The position numbers were made by a program, and so were the translations under genes. Below, piece by piece: positions 35,023-43,689 of a stretch of DNA of 64,000 bases. Source of the DNA: Dyadobacter sp. 676. Lineage in GTDB: Bacteria > Bacteroidota > Bacteroidia > Cytophagales > Spirosomataceae. Below the pieces are notes generated by a model. It was given only the letters and a program-made list of their open reading frames with translations. It was not told where the DNA came from and searched no databases. Every line of letters begins with the position of its first letter. Position 1 is the first letter of the stretch. Location of the stretch: the NCBI RefSeq assembly GCF_040448675.1, contig NZ_CP159289.1, forward strand, positions 5,935,001-5,999,000, given 5' to 3'.

Positions 35023-35888
35023 CAGGATTTCCCCAATGTCAGCCGCTTGAAATCGCGGGTAAGTTCGGTGAGGGATTGTTCAACGCCCATGCGTTCGAGG
35101 GACGAGGCGCCTACAAAGCCGTGAATGTCGGTGCGGGAGAGGACCTCGCGGACGTCCGCCGGCGTATTTACCGGGCCGCCATGCGCAAGGACGAAAACCT
35201 CCGGATTGACGTTCCGGGCCGCGTCCCCGATTTGCTGCGTACGCTCAATGGCCTCATCCATGCTGCACGTCGCATCCACTACCCCGATCGAACCGCCTAC
35301 GGTGGTACCGACGTGCGCGATGATAGCGTCGGCACCTGCTTCGGCCATCTGCCGGGCTTCTTCCGGGGTAGCCACGTACACGATCGAGAAAAGGTCCATC
35401 ATGGTCGCCAGCCTGATCATTTCCACTTCTTTGGCAAAGCCCATGCCCGTTTCTTCGAGAACCTGCCTGAAATGGCCGTCCACAATGCTGTGGGTTGGAA
35501 AATTGTTGACGCCCGAAAAGCCCATTTCCTTGACTTTCAATAAATGGTGCCACATCCTGCGCCGGGGATCGGAACCGTGTACGCCGCAAATGACCGGGAT
35601 TTCTTCCACCACCGGCAGCACTTCGAATTCCCCGATTTCCATCGCCACGGCATTGGCATCGCCATAAGCCATCAGGCCGGCGGTGGAGCCGTGGCCGGCC
35701 ATCCGGAAGCGCCCGGAATTGTAGATAATGATAAGATCGGCACCGCCTTTTTCAATGAATTTAGCGCTGATACCCGTGCCGGCACCGGCTGCAATAATGG
35801 CTTTTCCCTGCCCGATCGTATTTTTTAAACGGTCTCTGACTTCCTGCTTCGTATAAGGATTTCCCTTACCGGTCCATGGGTTAGGCAT
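35022..35888 (-). CDS. PEP hydrolase-like TIM-barrel protein (Tm-1 C-terminal half)
   Basis: 288 residues matching the PEP_hydrolase/Tm-1 C-terminal family: AIIAAGAGTGISAKFIEKGGADLIIIYNSGRFRMAGHGSTAGLMAYGDAN, VICGVHGSDPRRRMWHHL, GFSGVNNFPTHSIVDG and ADAIIAHVGTTVGGSIGV. Phosphoenolpyruvate-binding TIM-barrel enzymes share the fold; the true substrate is not established. The gene lies 36 bases after the UPF0261 gene; in plants and some microbes the two parts form one fused protein (tomato Tm-1). Cytoplasmic. Confidence 0.9.
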   Translation of the reverse strand: MPNPWTGKGNPYTKQEVRDRLKNTIGQGKAIIAAGAGTGISAKFIEKGGADLIIIYNSGRFRMAGHGSTAGLMAYGDANAVAMEIGEFEVLPVVEEIPVICGVHGSDPRRRMWHHLLKVKEMGFSGVNNFPTHSIVDGHFRQVLEETGMGFAKEVEMIRLATMMDLFSIVYVATPEEARQMAEAGADAIIAHVGTTVGGSIGVVDATCSMDEAIERTQQIGDAARNVNPEVFVLAHGGPVNTPADVREVLSRTDIHGFVGASSLERMGVEQSLTELTRDFKRLTLGKS

Positions 35889-35924
35889 ATGGTTTCGAAT
35901 GGGTTATAAAATGATAGGATTGAT

Positions 35925-37160
35925 TTACAGGTGATTCGATTTTTGCAAAATACCCAGCAACGTTTTTACCAGCAAACCGGCAAATGCCGGGTCGTTGATG
36001 TGCATATCGGCCTCCACTATCGCTACATGGCTGGCGGTATTGTCCCGGATAGCGTCGAATAATGCCGTATCGGCTGCGGGGTTATGAAAAATCCCGCCTT
36101 CCGTGGCTATCTGGGAAATCCCTTTCAACGGCAGGACAATAGCGGCGCCTGCCTGTGACCGGCTGACGTTCCGTGCGAGCCGTTCGCCGAGGATCACGTT
36201 CTCACGCTCGTCCGTGCGCATAAGCGTTACATCGGGTGCCCAGCTGTACAAGCGCCTGCCCGCGAAAGCGGGAGGGACTGTGTCGGGATGGGCAAAATTG
36301 ACCATATCCAGGCAACCCGGTACGACCACCTGCGGGATGCCCATGTCGGCCGCGGCGGTGAGCCTTTCTGATCCCGCACTGCAAATGCCGCCACAAAGGT
36401 CGTCGGCGAGTTCCGTGGTGGTGATGTCGAGGACAGCGTCGAAGCAACCTTCCCTGATAAGCGATTCCATCGTTTTGCCACCTACGCCGGTAGCGTGGAA
36501 TGCCAGCACCTCGTACCCGGCATTGCTCAGGAGCTCGGTGCATTTGTCGACGCAGGCAGTAGTGTTTCCGAACATGCTGATGGCAATGCAGGGAGCTTTC
36601 GATTCAATATCCGCCGTTTGTACATTCGCCATTGCACATATTGCCGCGGCGGCCTGCGCTACCAGTTGCCCGAGAATGTGGTTCTTCCCGGCCACGTCCA
36701 CTACGGACGGGATTAGCATGATGTCCTTATCACCGATTTGTCGCGACAGGTCTTTGGTAGCCAGGGTTGTGAGGCAAACCTTCGGCGTTCCGAACGGGAC
36801 TCCCTGCATAGCCGAAAGCGCGATGTACGTGCCGCCCCCTCCGCCCATGCCGATCACCGCTTTGATCCTGCCGTCGGAATATAGCCGCGATACCAGGCTG
36901 GCAGCGCCCCGGCCCATGATGTCGATCGCCTTGCCCCGGTCCCGGTCATGGCGGAGGTCGGCGAGGCTGTGGCCGGCAGCTATGGCCACCTGGTCCGCTT
37001 CGAAGTCGACGGGGAATGCGTGGGTGGTGCCGAAAACGCCCGTGTTCACTGTAATTACCGTTTCGCCGCCGGCCACGATACGTTCGCGCAGGTAGGAGAA
37101 CACTTCGCCCTTGGTATCGAAACAGCCGACGATGAGAATGCTTTTATCTGAACTTGACAT
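35925..37160 (-). CDS. UPF0261 / Tm-1-like ATP-binding domain protein
   Basis: 411 residues from ATG 37160 (MSSSDKSILIVGCFDTKGEVFSYLRERI). Family landmarks are GCFDTKG, the glycine-rich VIGMGGGGGTYIALSAMQ, GTPKVCLTTLATKDLSRQIG, MLIPSVVDVAGKN and FHATGVGGKTMESLIREG. In plants this part, fused to the PEP-hydrolase-like barrel, forms Tm-1, an ATP-binding inhibitor of tobamovirus replication; the bacterial role is unknown, probably small-molecule catabolism. Start chosen at the residue before SSSDK; an ATG 12 codons upstream is also in frame. First gene of a two-gene operon. Confidence 0.9.
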   Translation of the reverse strand: MSSSDKSILIVGCFDTKGEVFSYLRERIVAGGETVITVNTGVFGTTHAFPVDFEADQVAIAAGHSLADLRHDRDRGKAIDIMGRGAASLVSRLYSDGRIKAVIGMGGGGGTYIALSAMQGVPFGTPKVCLTTLATKDLSRQIGDKDIMLIPSVVDVAGKNHILGQLVAQAAAAICAMANVQTADIESKAPCIAISMFGNTTACVDKCTELLSNAGYEVLAFHATGVGGKTMESLIREGCFDAVLDITTTELADDLCGGICSAGSERLTAAADMGIPQVVVPGCLDMVNFAHPDTVPPAFAGRRLYSWAPDVTLMRTDERENVILGERLARNVSRSQAGAAIVLPLKGISQIATEGGIFHNPAADTALFDAIRDNTASHVAIVEADMHINDPAFAGLLVKTLLGILQKSNHL

Positions 37161-37281
37161 AGTGCAAGTATAACCACATATCCGTATCCAACGCAACCCG
37201 GATTCACGGAGATTGGGTTGTCCAGTGGATTTTCAAGGGTGTAAGACAATTGGAAAGCGAAGTCGAACGGCGATGTCGGGT

Positions 37282-38541
37282 TTACAAAAACCGGTTCCGT
37301 GCATCATAGGCGAGACCTAATCCGACACTGGAAAGTTTGTTTTCCTCGGACCATTCCGCCGTGGGGAACAGCTTCCGGAACCTTTCCCGGATCAGCGGGA
37401 TTTCGGTTGAGCCGCCGGTCATGATCACCAGCCCGATCGCCCCCGGCGCGATTCCCGCGCTTTGCAGGCATTGTTCCGCGGCGTCGGTAATACGTTGTGC
37501 CTTGGAGCCGATCGCCTGGTTGAACGCCTCCCTTTCGACATTGATCCGCAAACCTTCGTCTACAAAAGGCAGGGATGTCACATAGACGTCGTGTCTGGTG
37601 AGGGCGATCTTGATATTTTCGGTTTCTGCCAGCACCGCGTGGCCGCTTTCCTGTTCCAGGACGTTGATAAGCCTGCCATATTTTTCGGGTGCGTGGGTTT
37701 CGCGAAGCAGTTGTTTCGCCTGAAAGATAATGCGGTTGGTATACAGGAAATTGACCTTACTCCATTCGGAAAGGTCAAAATAATGGAATGAGGGCACTTC
37801 GAGATTCTTGGCCCCGTAGGTTGTCCGGAAACCCAGCTCGGGCATCATGCGGGCCAGGCTCAGGTCTTTGTCGAAGTCGTTGCCGCCCAGGCGTACCCCT
37901 GTGTTGGCGAGGATATCGTCGCCGCGGTCGTGTTTCCGTGCCCGGTCCCGGGATAGCCGGATCACCGTAAAATCCGACGTGCCTCCCCCCAGGTCGACGA
38001 CCATGGCCAGCTTTTCGCCGGTAAGCCGGGCCTCATGGGCAAATGCGGCGGCAATAGGCTCGAACTGGAAGCCGACTTCCCCGAAACCCAGGCTTTTGGC
38101 CACGGCTTCCAGCTCATTCTCTGCACGCTGGTCGGCGACAGGATCGTTGTCGACGAAATGCACGGGACGGCCCATCACCACATGTTTCAGCTCCGTACCG
38201 TAATCGTCCTCGGCTTTCCGCTTCATCTGGTTCAGGAATGCAGCGATGATCTGATCGAACTTCATCAATTCACCATTAACCATTGTTCCCTGCCGCATGG
38301 CCGGCGTGCCGAGCACGCGTTTCAGGCTTCGCATCAATCTGCCCGGCTGGCGGTTCAGGAAGCGTTCCATGGCGGCCCGGCCGAAGAACGCCTCATTGTC
38401 TTTGCGGGCAAAAAACATCGCGCTCGGAATGGTATAATGTTCATTTTCAACAGGTACCAGGGAAGTTTTGTCGTGAGTTGCGACAGCCAGACTGGAATTG
38501 GAGGTGCCGAAATCGATGCCGCAGAAAACAGGAGTAGTCAT
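37282..38541 (-). CDS. Hsp70-family protein (YegD-like)
   Basis: 419 residues from ATG 38541 (MTTPVFCGIDFGTSNSSLAVA). It is an actin-fold ATPase: phosphate 1 FCGIDFGTSNSS, FEPIAAAFAHEA and phosphate 2 AMVVDLGGGTSDFTVIRLS, and the adenosine motif GLVIMTGGSTEIPLIRERF. It has no C-terminal substrate-binding lid, so it is shorter than DnaK and matches YegD-type Hsp70 homologues of unclear role. Divergent from the tautomerase gene and unlinked to a DnaJ or GrpE here. Confidence 0.9.
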   Translation of the reverse strand: MTTPVFCGIDFGTSNSSLAVATHDKTSLVPVENEHYTIPSAMFFARKDNEAFFGRAAMERFLNRQPGRLMRSLKRVLGTPAMRQGTMVNGELMKFDQIIAAFLNQMKRKAEDDYGTELKHVVMGRPVHFVDNDPVADQRAENELEAVAKSLGFGEVGFQFEPIAAAFAHEARLTGEKLAMVVDLGGGTSDFTVIRLSRDRARKHDRGDDILANTGVRLGGNDFDKDLSLARMMPELGFRTTYGAKNLEVPSFHYFDLSEWSKVNFLYTNRIIFQAKQLLRETHAPEKYGRLINVLEQESGHAVLAETENIKIALTRHDVYVTSLPFVDEGLRINVEREAFNQAIGSKAQRITDAAEQCLQSAGIAPGAIGLVIMTGGSTEIPLIRERFRKLFPTAEWSEENKLSSVGLGLAYDARNRFL

Positions 38542-38717
38542 GGTTTTGAAAAATTGGGCGCGCAATTTCCGATTAATTGGCCGGCAATGCAAATCGGCTT
38601 GCGGAGAACTTGTGATGTATGTCACGTAATGGTCTGTGCAGGAGTGGTTTCCTTTGTAATGTCAAATCGATAATGTATTGACAGCGAATGTATCGATCAT
38701 CCTTTAATGCAGAAACC

Positions 38718-38939
38718 ATGCCTTACGTAAAAATTGAGGTAACCCGGGAAGGCGTTACCCGTTCACAAAAACAGGAGCTTATCGCCGGGGTGACAAAGCT
38801 GATCACCGACGTGCTCGACAAAGACCCGCATCTGACCCACGTGGTGATCCGGGAAATTGAACCCGATGACTGGGGCTATGCCGGCGAACAGGTATCCGTG
38901 CTCCGCGAAAAAGGAATAACAGCGAAAAAGAATCAGTAA
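38718..38939 (+). CDS. 4-oxalocrotonate tautomerase family protein
   Basis: 73 residues from ATG 38718 (MPYVKIEVTREGVTRSQKQELIAGVTKLITDVL). Removal of Met exposes the catalytic N-terminal Pro of the tautomerase superfamily, which decides the start; the open frame ten codons upstream is ignored. The rest (KDPHLTHVVIREIEPDDWGYAGEQVS) fits a small hexameric 4-OT-like fold. The SDR gene starts 16 bases downstream, so the two are cotranscribed and may act on one substrate. Confidence 0.9.
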   Translation: MPYVKIEVTREGVTRSQKQELIAGVTKLITDVLDKDPHLTHVVIREIEPDDWGYAGEQVSVLREKGITAKKNQ

Positions 38940-38955
38940 AAAACAAAAAGCACCA

Positions 38956-39702
38956 ATGAAAACGCAAACAGTGATAGTAACCGGCGCCTCGACCGGTATC
39001 GGGAAAGCCGTGGCCGGCCTTTTCCTCCAACAGGGGTATTATGTGGTCGTCAATTCCGTGAATGAAGAGAACCTCACGGCAACGTATAACGAATTGGGTC
39101 ATCACGACCGCCTGGCGATGGTGCCCGGCGACATCGGCCTGAAAGCTACCGGACAGCTATTGGTAGACACCGCGGTGGAGCGGTTTGGCGGTGTGGATGT
39201 GCTCGTCAATAATGCGGGCGTGTTTGAACCGAAGAATTTCCTGGACGTCGACGAGGCTCACCTCGACCGTTTCCTGGGCGTCAATCTCAAAGGCACCTAT
39301 TTTACAAGCCAGGCGACGATCCGGCAGATGCTCCGGCAGGGCGGAGGGGCTATCATCAACATCGGAACCGTGCTGGTGGACCACGCAATCGGCGGGTTTC
39401 CCGCAAGCGCGCCTGTTGCGAGCAAGGGCGGTATCCATGCACTGACCAAACAGCTCGCGGCTGAATTTGGTAAAAACAATATCCGCGTGAACTGCATCGC
39501 TCCCGGCATTATCCGGAGCCCGTTGCAGGCAAAAAACGGCATAAGCGATGCCGACAGCCTGGCCGGTCTGCACCTTGTCGGCCGCGTCGGCGAAACCGGC
39601 GATGTGGCGCAGCTCGCACTGTACCTGGCGGAAAGTAACTTTATCACCGGCGAAGTGGTCAATCTCGACGGCGGCCATGTGGCCGGACACCATATCGGAT
39701 AG
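38956..39702 (+). CDS. SDR-fold protein with catalytic Tyr replaced
   Basis: 248 residues. The cofactor part is standard (VIVTGASTGIGKAVAGLFLQQG, DVLVNNAGVFEPKNF, VNCIAPGIIRSP, ITGEVVNLDGGHVAG). The active site is not: where SDRs have Ser then YxxxK, this has INIGTVLVDHAIGGFPASAPVASKGG, with Pro in place of Tyr, while the Lys is kept. The altered stretch is well formed and not frameshifted, so it marks a distinct subgroup that either uses another acid or does not do redox chemistry. Cotranscribed with the tautomerase. Confidence 0.88.
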   Translation: MKTQTVIVTGASTGIGKAVAGLFLQQGYYVVVNSVNEENLTATYNELGHHDRLAMVPGDIGLKATGQLLVDTAVERFGGVDVLVNNAGVFEPKNFLDVDEAHLDRFLGVNLKGTYFTSQATIRQMLRQGGGAIINIGTVLVDHAIGGFPASAPVASKGGIHALTKQLAAEFGKNNIRVNCIAPGIIRSPLQAKNGISDADSLAGLHLVGRVGETGDVAQLALYLAESNFITGEVVNLDGGHVAGHHIG

Positions 39703-39842
39703 CCCGAGGCATCGATTTGCGGAACCGCCGTCCCGCGGGCATTTCCGGGCGGCAGTTCCGCGTATGGGAGCGGAAGTCATCGGCGCTGGTACGGAATTTG
39801 CTGGGACGTTTAGCCCGATATATTATTTCAGCAACCCGCCAC

Positions 39843-41726
39843 ATGCAGCTAAATAACGATTTGATTTTCCGTAACCTCTCCGAAGGGATTTTTGTATTGG
39901 ATGAAACCGGGAAAATAGTAGCCTGTAACGACGCGGCGAGCATCATCACTGGGTATGAAAATGCCGAAATCGAGAACCAGCCATTCCACAGTATCGGCGA
40001 TGGGCACGACGATCCCATCAAATACCGTTATGAGCTCGATCAGGCACTCAAAAGGAAAAAATTTGTCGCCGAGGGCTGGAAGGTCCGGAAGGACCGCAGC
40101 CGGTATTGGGCAGAGACGTCCTATTCGCCCGTTTTCGATGAGTCCGGACAGCACAAGGGATTCTGTGTGCTGCTCAGGGACATTACCGAAAAAAAGCAGC
40201 AGCAGTTCGATATTCTCGAAAGCGAGGAGCGCTATCGGCTAATGGTTGAAGCGATCCGCGATTATTCGATATTCATGCTCGACCCGGACGGTTACGTCGT
40301 TACCTGGAACGACGGCGGGTCGCTGATCCACGGCTATGCGGAAAGCGAAATTCTGGGCAAACATTTTTCGGTGTTCTATACCGAAGGCGACCTGCTCGAC
40401 GAGAAACCCAGCAAAAAGCTCCAGTTGGCACGCGAGCAGGGTTCGTACCGGGAGGAAGGCTGGCGGGTCAAAAAGGGCGGTTCGCTGTTCTGGGCGAGCG
40501 TGGTGCTCACTGCCTTGTTCAACGAGCAGAACAAGCTTATCGGTTTTTCGAAAGTAACCAGCGACCTGACCGACCGGTTGAAAAGCGAGGAGGTATTACG
40601 CCAGAGCGAGGCCCGTTACCGGTCGCTGGTGGAGCAGGTCGGTGATTACGGGATATTCATGCTCGACACTAAGGGCCGGATCGTAAGCTGGAACGAGGGG
40701 GCCAGGCGTATCAAGGGCTACAATGCCGACGATGTGATCGGAAAGTACTTCTCCATATTCTATCCGGAGGAAGATATTTTGAGCGGAAAGCCGGCCTGGG
40801 AACTGAAAGTCGCGAAGGCAACGGGCAAATATGAAGAAGAAGGATGGCGTTTACGAAAGGACAGAACCCGCTTCTGGGCCAATATCGTCATTACAGCCGT
40901 GTATGACACGGAAGGCCGGCTGACCGGTTTTTCAAAAGTAACCCGCGACCTCACCGAACGTAAATTGAACGAGCAGGCATTGCAGGACAGCTCTGATCGC
41001 TACAAACAGTTGGCCGAAGAGCTTTCCGTTACCAACAATGAGCTGTCGGCCGTTAACCGGGAGCTGGAACAGTTCACCGCCATTGTATCCCATGATCTTA
41101 AGGAGCCCCTGCGGACGGTCCGGAGCTTTCTGCACCTGATGGACCAGGCCATTGATCAGCAAAAAGTTGAAATAATCAAACCGAGTATTGCTAAGGGGAT
41201 CCTCGCTGCCGAGCGTATGCAGGACCTTATAGACAATCTCCTGCATTATTCTCAGCTCGGAAAAATCGGGCTGGAACGGCAAATGCTCGACGTAGAGGAA
41301 ATCATTGGCGAGGCCATTCAGAACCTGGGAGAGGCCGTGGAGCAGTCGGGAGCGCAAATCCGGGTCGACGGCGAGGTGCCGTTTGTCTATGGCGACCGCG
41401 TGCAGCTTGTGCAGCTTTTCCAGAACCTGCTGGGCAATGCTTTGAAATTTACGAACGGCGTGGCGCCGCAGGTAAATGTAAGGTCCTGGATCGAGAACGG
41501 AAGCGTCCGGTTTGTCGTCGAGGACAACGGAATCGGAATTTCTCCCCAAAACCTGGAAAAAATATTCGAAATTTTCAGGAGATTGCATTTTGCCAGCCAA
41601 TATCCGGGAAACGGAGTGGGGCTGGCTGTCTGCAAGAAGGTCGTTGAACGGCATAAAGGCAGGATATGGGCCGAATCCGAACAGGGAAAAGGAGCCCGCT
41701 TTCACATTATGTTACCCAGGAATTAA
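39843..41726 (+). CDS. Sensor histidine kinase with three PAS domains
   Basis: 627 residues from ATG 39843 (MQLNNDLIFRNLSEGIFVLDETG), no membrane segment, so a cytoplasmic sensor. Three PAS/PAC units run over roughly residues 5-115, 125-245 and 255-370; the second and third are close repeats (DYSIFMLDPDGYVVTWNDGG, DYGIFMLDTKGRIVSWNEGA). A coiled linker leads to HisKA with phosphoacceptor His417 in IVSHDLKEPLRTVRSF, then HATPase_c (LFQNLLGNALKFT, VVEDNGIGIS, GNGVGLAVCKKVVERHKGRIW). The response regulator 14 bases downstream is the likely partner. The frame is open upstream, but the extra 42 residues are not PAS-like. Confidence 0.93.
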   Translation: MQLNNDLIFRNLSEGIFVLDETGKIVACNDAASIITGYENAEIENQPFHSIGDGHDDPIKYRYELDQALKRKKFVAEGWKVRKDRSRYWAETSYSPVFDESGQHKGFCVLLRDITEKKQQQFDILESEERYRLMVEAIRDYSIFMLDPDGYVVTWNDGGSLIHGYAESEILGKHFSVFYTEGDLLDEKPSKKLQLAREQGSYREEGWRVKKGGSLFWASVVLTALFNEQNKLIGFSKVTSDLTDRLKSEEVLRQSEARYRSLVEQVGDYGIFMLDTKGRIVSWNEGARRIKGYNADDVIGKYFSIFYPEEDILSGKPAWELKVAKATGKYEEEGWRLRKDRTRFWANIVITAVYDTEGRLTGFSKVTRDLTERKLNEQALQDSSDRYKQLAEELSVTNNELSAVNRELEQFTAIVSHDLKEPLRTVRSFLHLMDQAIDQQKVEIIKPSIAKGILAAERMQDLIDNLLHYSQLGKIGLERQMLDVEEIIGEAIQNLGEAVEQSGAQIRVDGEVPFVYGDRVQLVQLFQNLLGNALKFTNGVAPQVNVRSWIENGSVRFVVEDNGIGISPQNLEKIFEIFRRLHFASQYPGNGVGLAVCKKVVERHKGRIWAESEQGKGARFHIMLPRN

Positions 41727-41740
41727 GACTGACGCCAGAA

Positions 41741-42139
41741 ATGAGAATATTCAGACTTGCCGTTGTTGAGAATGACGAAGACGAACGTTACTTTATGTCC
41801 GAGGCGCTGAAAGCTTTCGGTAAATTCGAAGTTGTGGGCGAGTTCGGGAATGGCGATCAGCTGACCGAATGGCTTGAAAGCGCTCCGCAACAGCTTCCGG
41901 AACTGGTTCTGTCCGATTTGAATATGCCGGGAAAAAACGGCTACGACATTATCGACGAACTTAAAACAAATTATCCCGGGATTGCGGTTTTCGCAACCTC
42001 GACCTCTTCCGTGGTGTCGACGCGTGAAAAGTGCGTCAATGCGGGTGCGAAGGATTTTATCGCCAAACCGGACATTTTTATCGCCTACGACGCGTTTGTA
42101 AGCGAGCTTTATAACCTCGCATGCCGCTATCTGAGTTGA
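41741..42139 (+). CDS. Response regulator receiver protein, partner of the PAS kinase
   Basis: 132 residues from ATG 41741 (MRIFRLAVVENDEDERYFMSEAL). Receiver motifs are the acidic pocket ENDEDE, phosphoacceptor Asp in LVLSDLNMPGKNGYDII, Thr/Ser in VFATSTSSV and Lys in DFIAKPDIF. No output domain. It starts 14 bases after the kinase stop, so the pair is almost certainly an operon. It ends eight bases from the convergent GH28 gene. Confidence 0.92.
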   Translation: MRIFRLAVVENDEDERYFMSEALKAFGKFEVVGEFGNGDQLTEWLESAPQQLPELVLSDLNMPGKNGYDIIDELKTNYPGIAVFATSTSSVVSTREKCVNAGAKDFIAKPDIFIAYDAFVSELYNLACRYLS

Positions 42140-42147
42140 TGAAACCG

Positions 42148-43464
42148 CTATTGAATTGTCCTTCCATTCACTTTCACATTAGCCAGCGTGAGGCCCTTTA
42201 CAACGGATTTGTCATAACTGGCGTTTTTCGCAGTAATATCGAGGTTCTCAAAATGGAATTTCGATAACCGGTCGTATTCGCCGGGACTTACGTCGAAGAA
42301 GACTTCGCATTTCAGCCGGATATTCTTCAAACTGATATGATCGGAGTAGGAGAGGGGCACATCCTTTCTTCCCTTCAGGTCGAAAAACTGTTTCCAGGGC
42401 TTGACGTAAATGAGGCTGTAAGCTTTGCCATTCACATTTTCCACGCTGATAAACTCGTACTTTTGCGGGGTGTCGGGGCGCATTTTGAGCCAAAGTACCC
42501 GCATTGCGTTTTCGATGTGGCAGTTGCGCATAACCACGTTCCGGTTGTGGATTGCCTCGCTTCCGCAGGTCAGCGCCGCGTGGCAGAACCCGAAGTCGGT
42601 GTCTTCGACGATGATATTCGTATTGGCGCCATTGCCCGGGTCCTTGTCGGCATAAGGGCCTTTTCCGCCCTTCAATGCGATGGCGTCGTCATTTACAGCC
42701 AGGTAGCAACCCTTGATCAGCACATTGTTGCACACGTCGAGATCGATGGCGTCGGTGCTGGGGGCCTTTACCGGCTCGTGCGGTGCGGTAATCGTGACGT
42801 TCAGTATCTTAATGTTATTGCATTGGTAATAATGGCTTGTCCAGAACCCCGAATTTTGCAGCCTCACGTCCTGTACCCGCACATTGTTGCACTTCCAGAT
42901 AAAAACCAGCCGCGGGCGCGACACTTCCAGATTGGTGCAATTCGGGTTCTCTTTTCGCCTTTTCCAGAATGCCTTCCAGTAATTCAGTCCGTTGCCGTCG
43001 ATGGTGCCTTTCCCGGAAATCGTAAAACCGTCGACTCCGTAGGCATTTACCAGCGCCGGGAAATAGTCCAGGTTCTGGCCTTCCATCCGCGACGCCGTCA
43101 TCGGGTAATCGGCAATATTGTCGGAGCCTTTCAGCACGGCGCCATCGGCGATATATAAGTGGGTTTTGGGTTTGAAAAACAATGCGCCGCTCAGAAACGT
43201 ACCTTTCGGGACCACTATCACACCGCCTCCCTGTGCGGCAGCATGGTCGATCACCCGCTGGATCGCGGCGGTTTGAACAGTGTTGCTGTCCCGCGTAATG
43301 CCGTTGTCGGTCAATACGAATTGTGTGCCCAGGCTGGCGGGCCCGATTTTGGCCGTGTCGGAAAACCATCGGGGGATCAGTGTGCCGTCGGGGAAAGTCT
43401 GGGATCTGCCTGCTCCGGCAAGCAGGCAAAACATGAGGCAAAACAGCAGATAACGCTTGGGCAT
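42148..43464 (-). CDS. GH28 family polygalacturonase-like glycoside hydrolase
   Basis: 438 residues with signal peptide MPKRYLLFCLMFCLLAGAGRSQ. It is a right-handed beta-helix with the GH28 catalytic set: STDAID, NDDAIALKGG (two catalytic Asp), ALTCGSEAIHNR in the GHG position and RVLWLKMRPD (the RxK site). N-terminal QRVIDHAAAQGGGVIVVPKGTFLSGALFF is the usual GH28 start. It should cleave galacturonan or rhamnogalacturonan in the periplasm. It is not flanked by other pectin genes here, though the GH106 rhamnosidase and GH43 enzymes lie further down. Confidence 0.92.
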   Translation of the reverse strand: MPKRYLLFCLMFCLLAGAGRSQTFPDGTLIPRWFSDTAKIGPASLGTQFVLTDNGITRDSNTVQTAAIQRVIDHAAAQGGGVIVVPKGTFLSGALFFKPKTHLYIADGAVLKGSDNIADYPMTASRMEGQNLDYFPALVNAYGVDGFTISGKGTIDGNGLNYWKAFWKRRKENPNCTNLEVSRPRLVFIWKCNNVRVQDVRLQNSGFWTSHYYQCNNIKILNVTITAPHEPVKAPSTDAIDLDVCNNVLIKGCYLAVNDDAIALKGGKGPYADKDPGNGANTNIIVEDTDFGFCHAALTCGSEAIHNRNVVMRNCHIENAMRVLWLKMRPDTPQKYEFISVENVNGKAYSLIYVKPWKQFFDLKGRKDVPLSYSDHISLKNIRLKCEVFFDVSPGEYDRLSKFHFENLDITAKNASYDKSVVKGLTLANVKVNGRTIQ

Positions 43465-43689
43465 AGTTAACCGATTAGTGATAGAAGACCGTTACAATTT
43501 GCAATTTTTTTTGGTTTGATGGTCAACCTGCGGGCCCTATTATGTCGCCGCATGGATTTCTTCAAATTCCTGCAATTTAATTCAAATCCCGGTGCTAAAA
43601 CGCCAGGTTAATTTTGTTACCTGCGCAGCGCGGGCATATGTATTGATGTCCAGAAAGGTAATTGAGAACCTTTTTTGTGAAATGGCATC

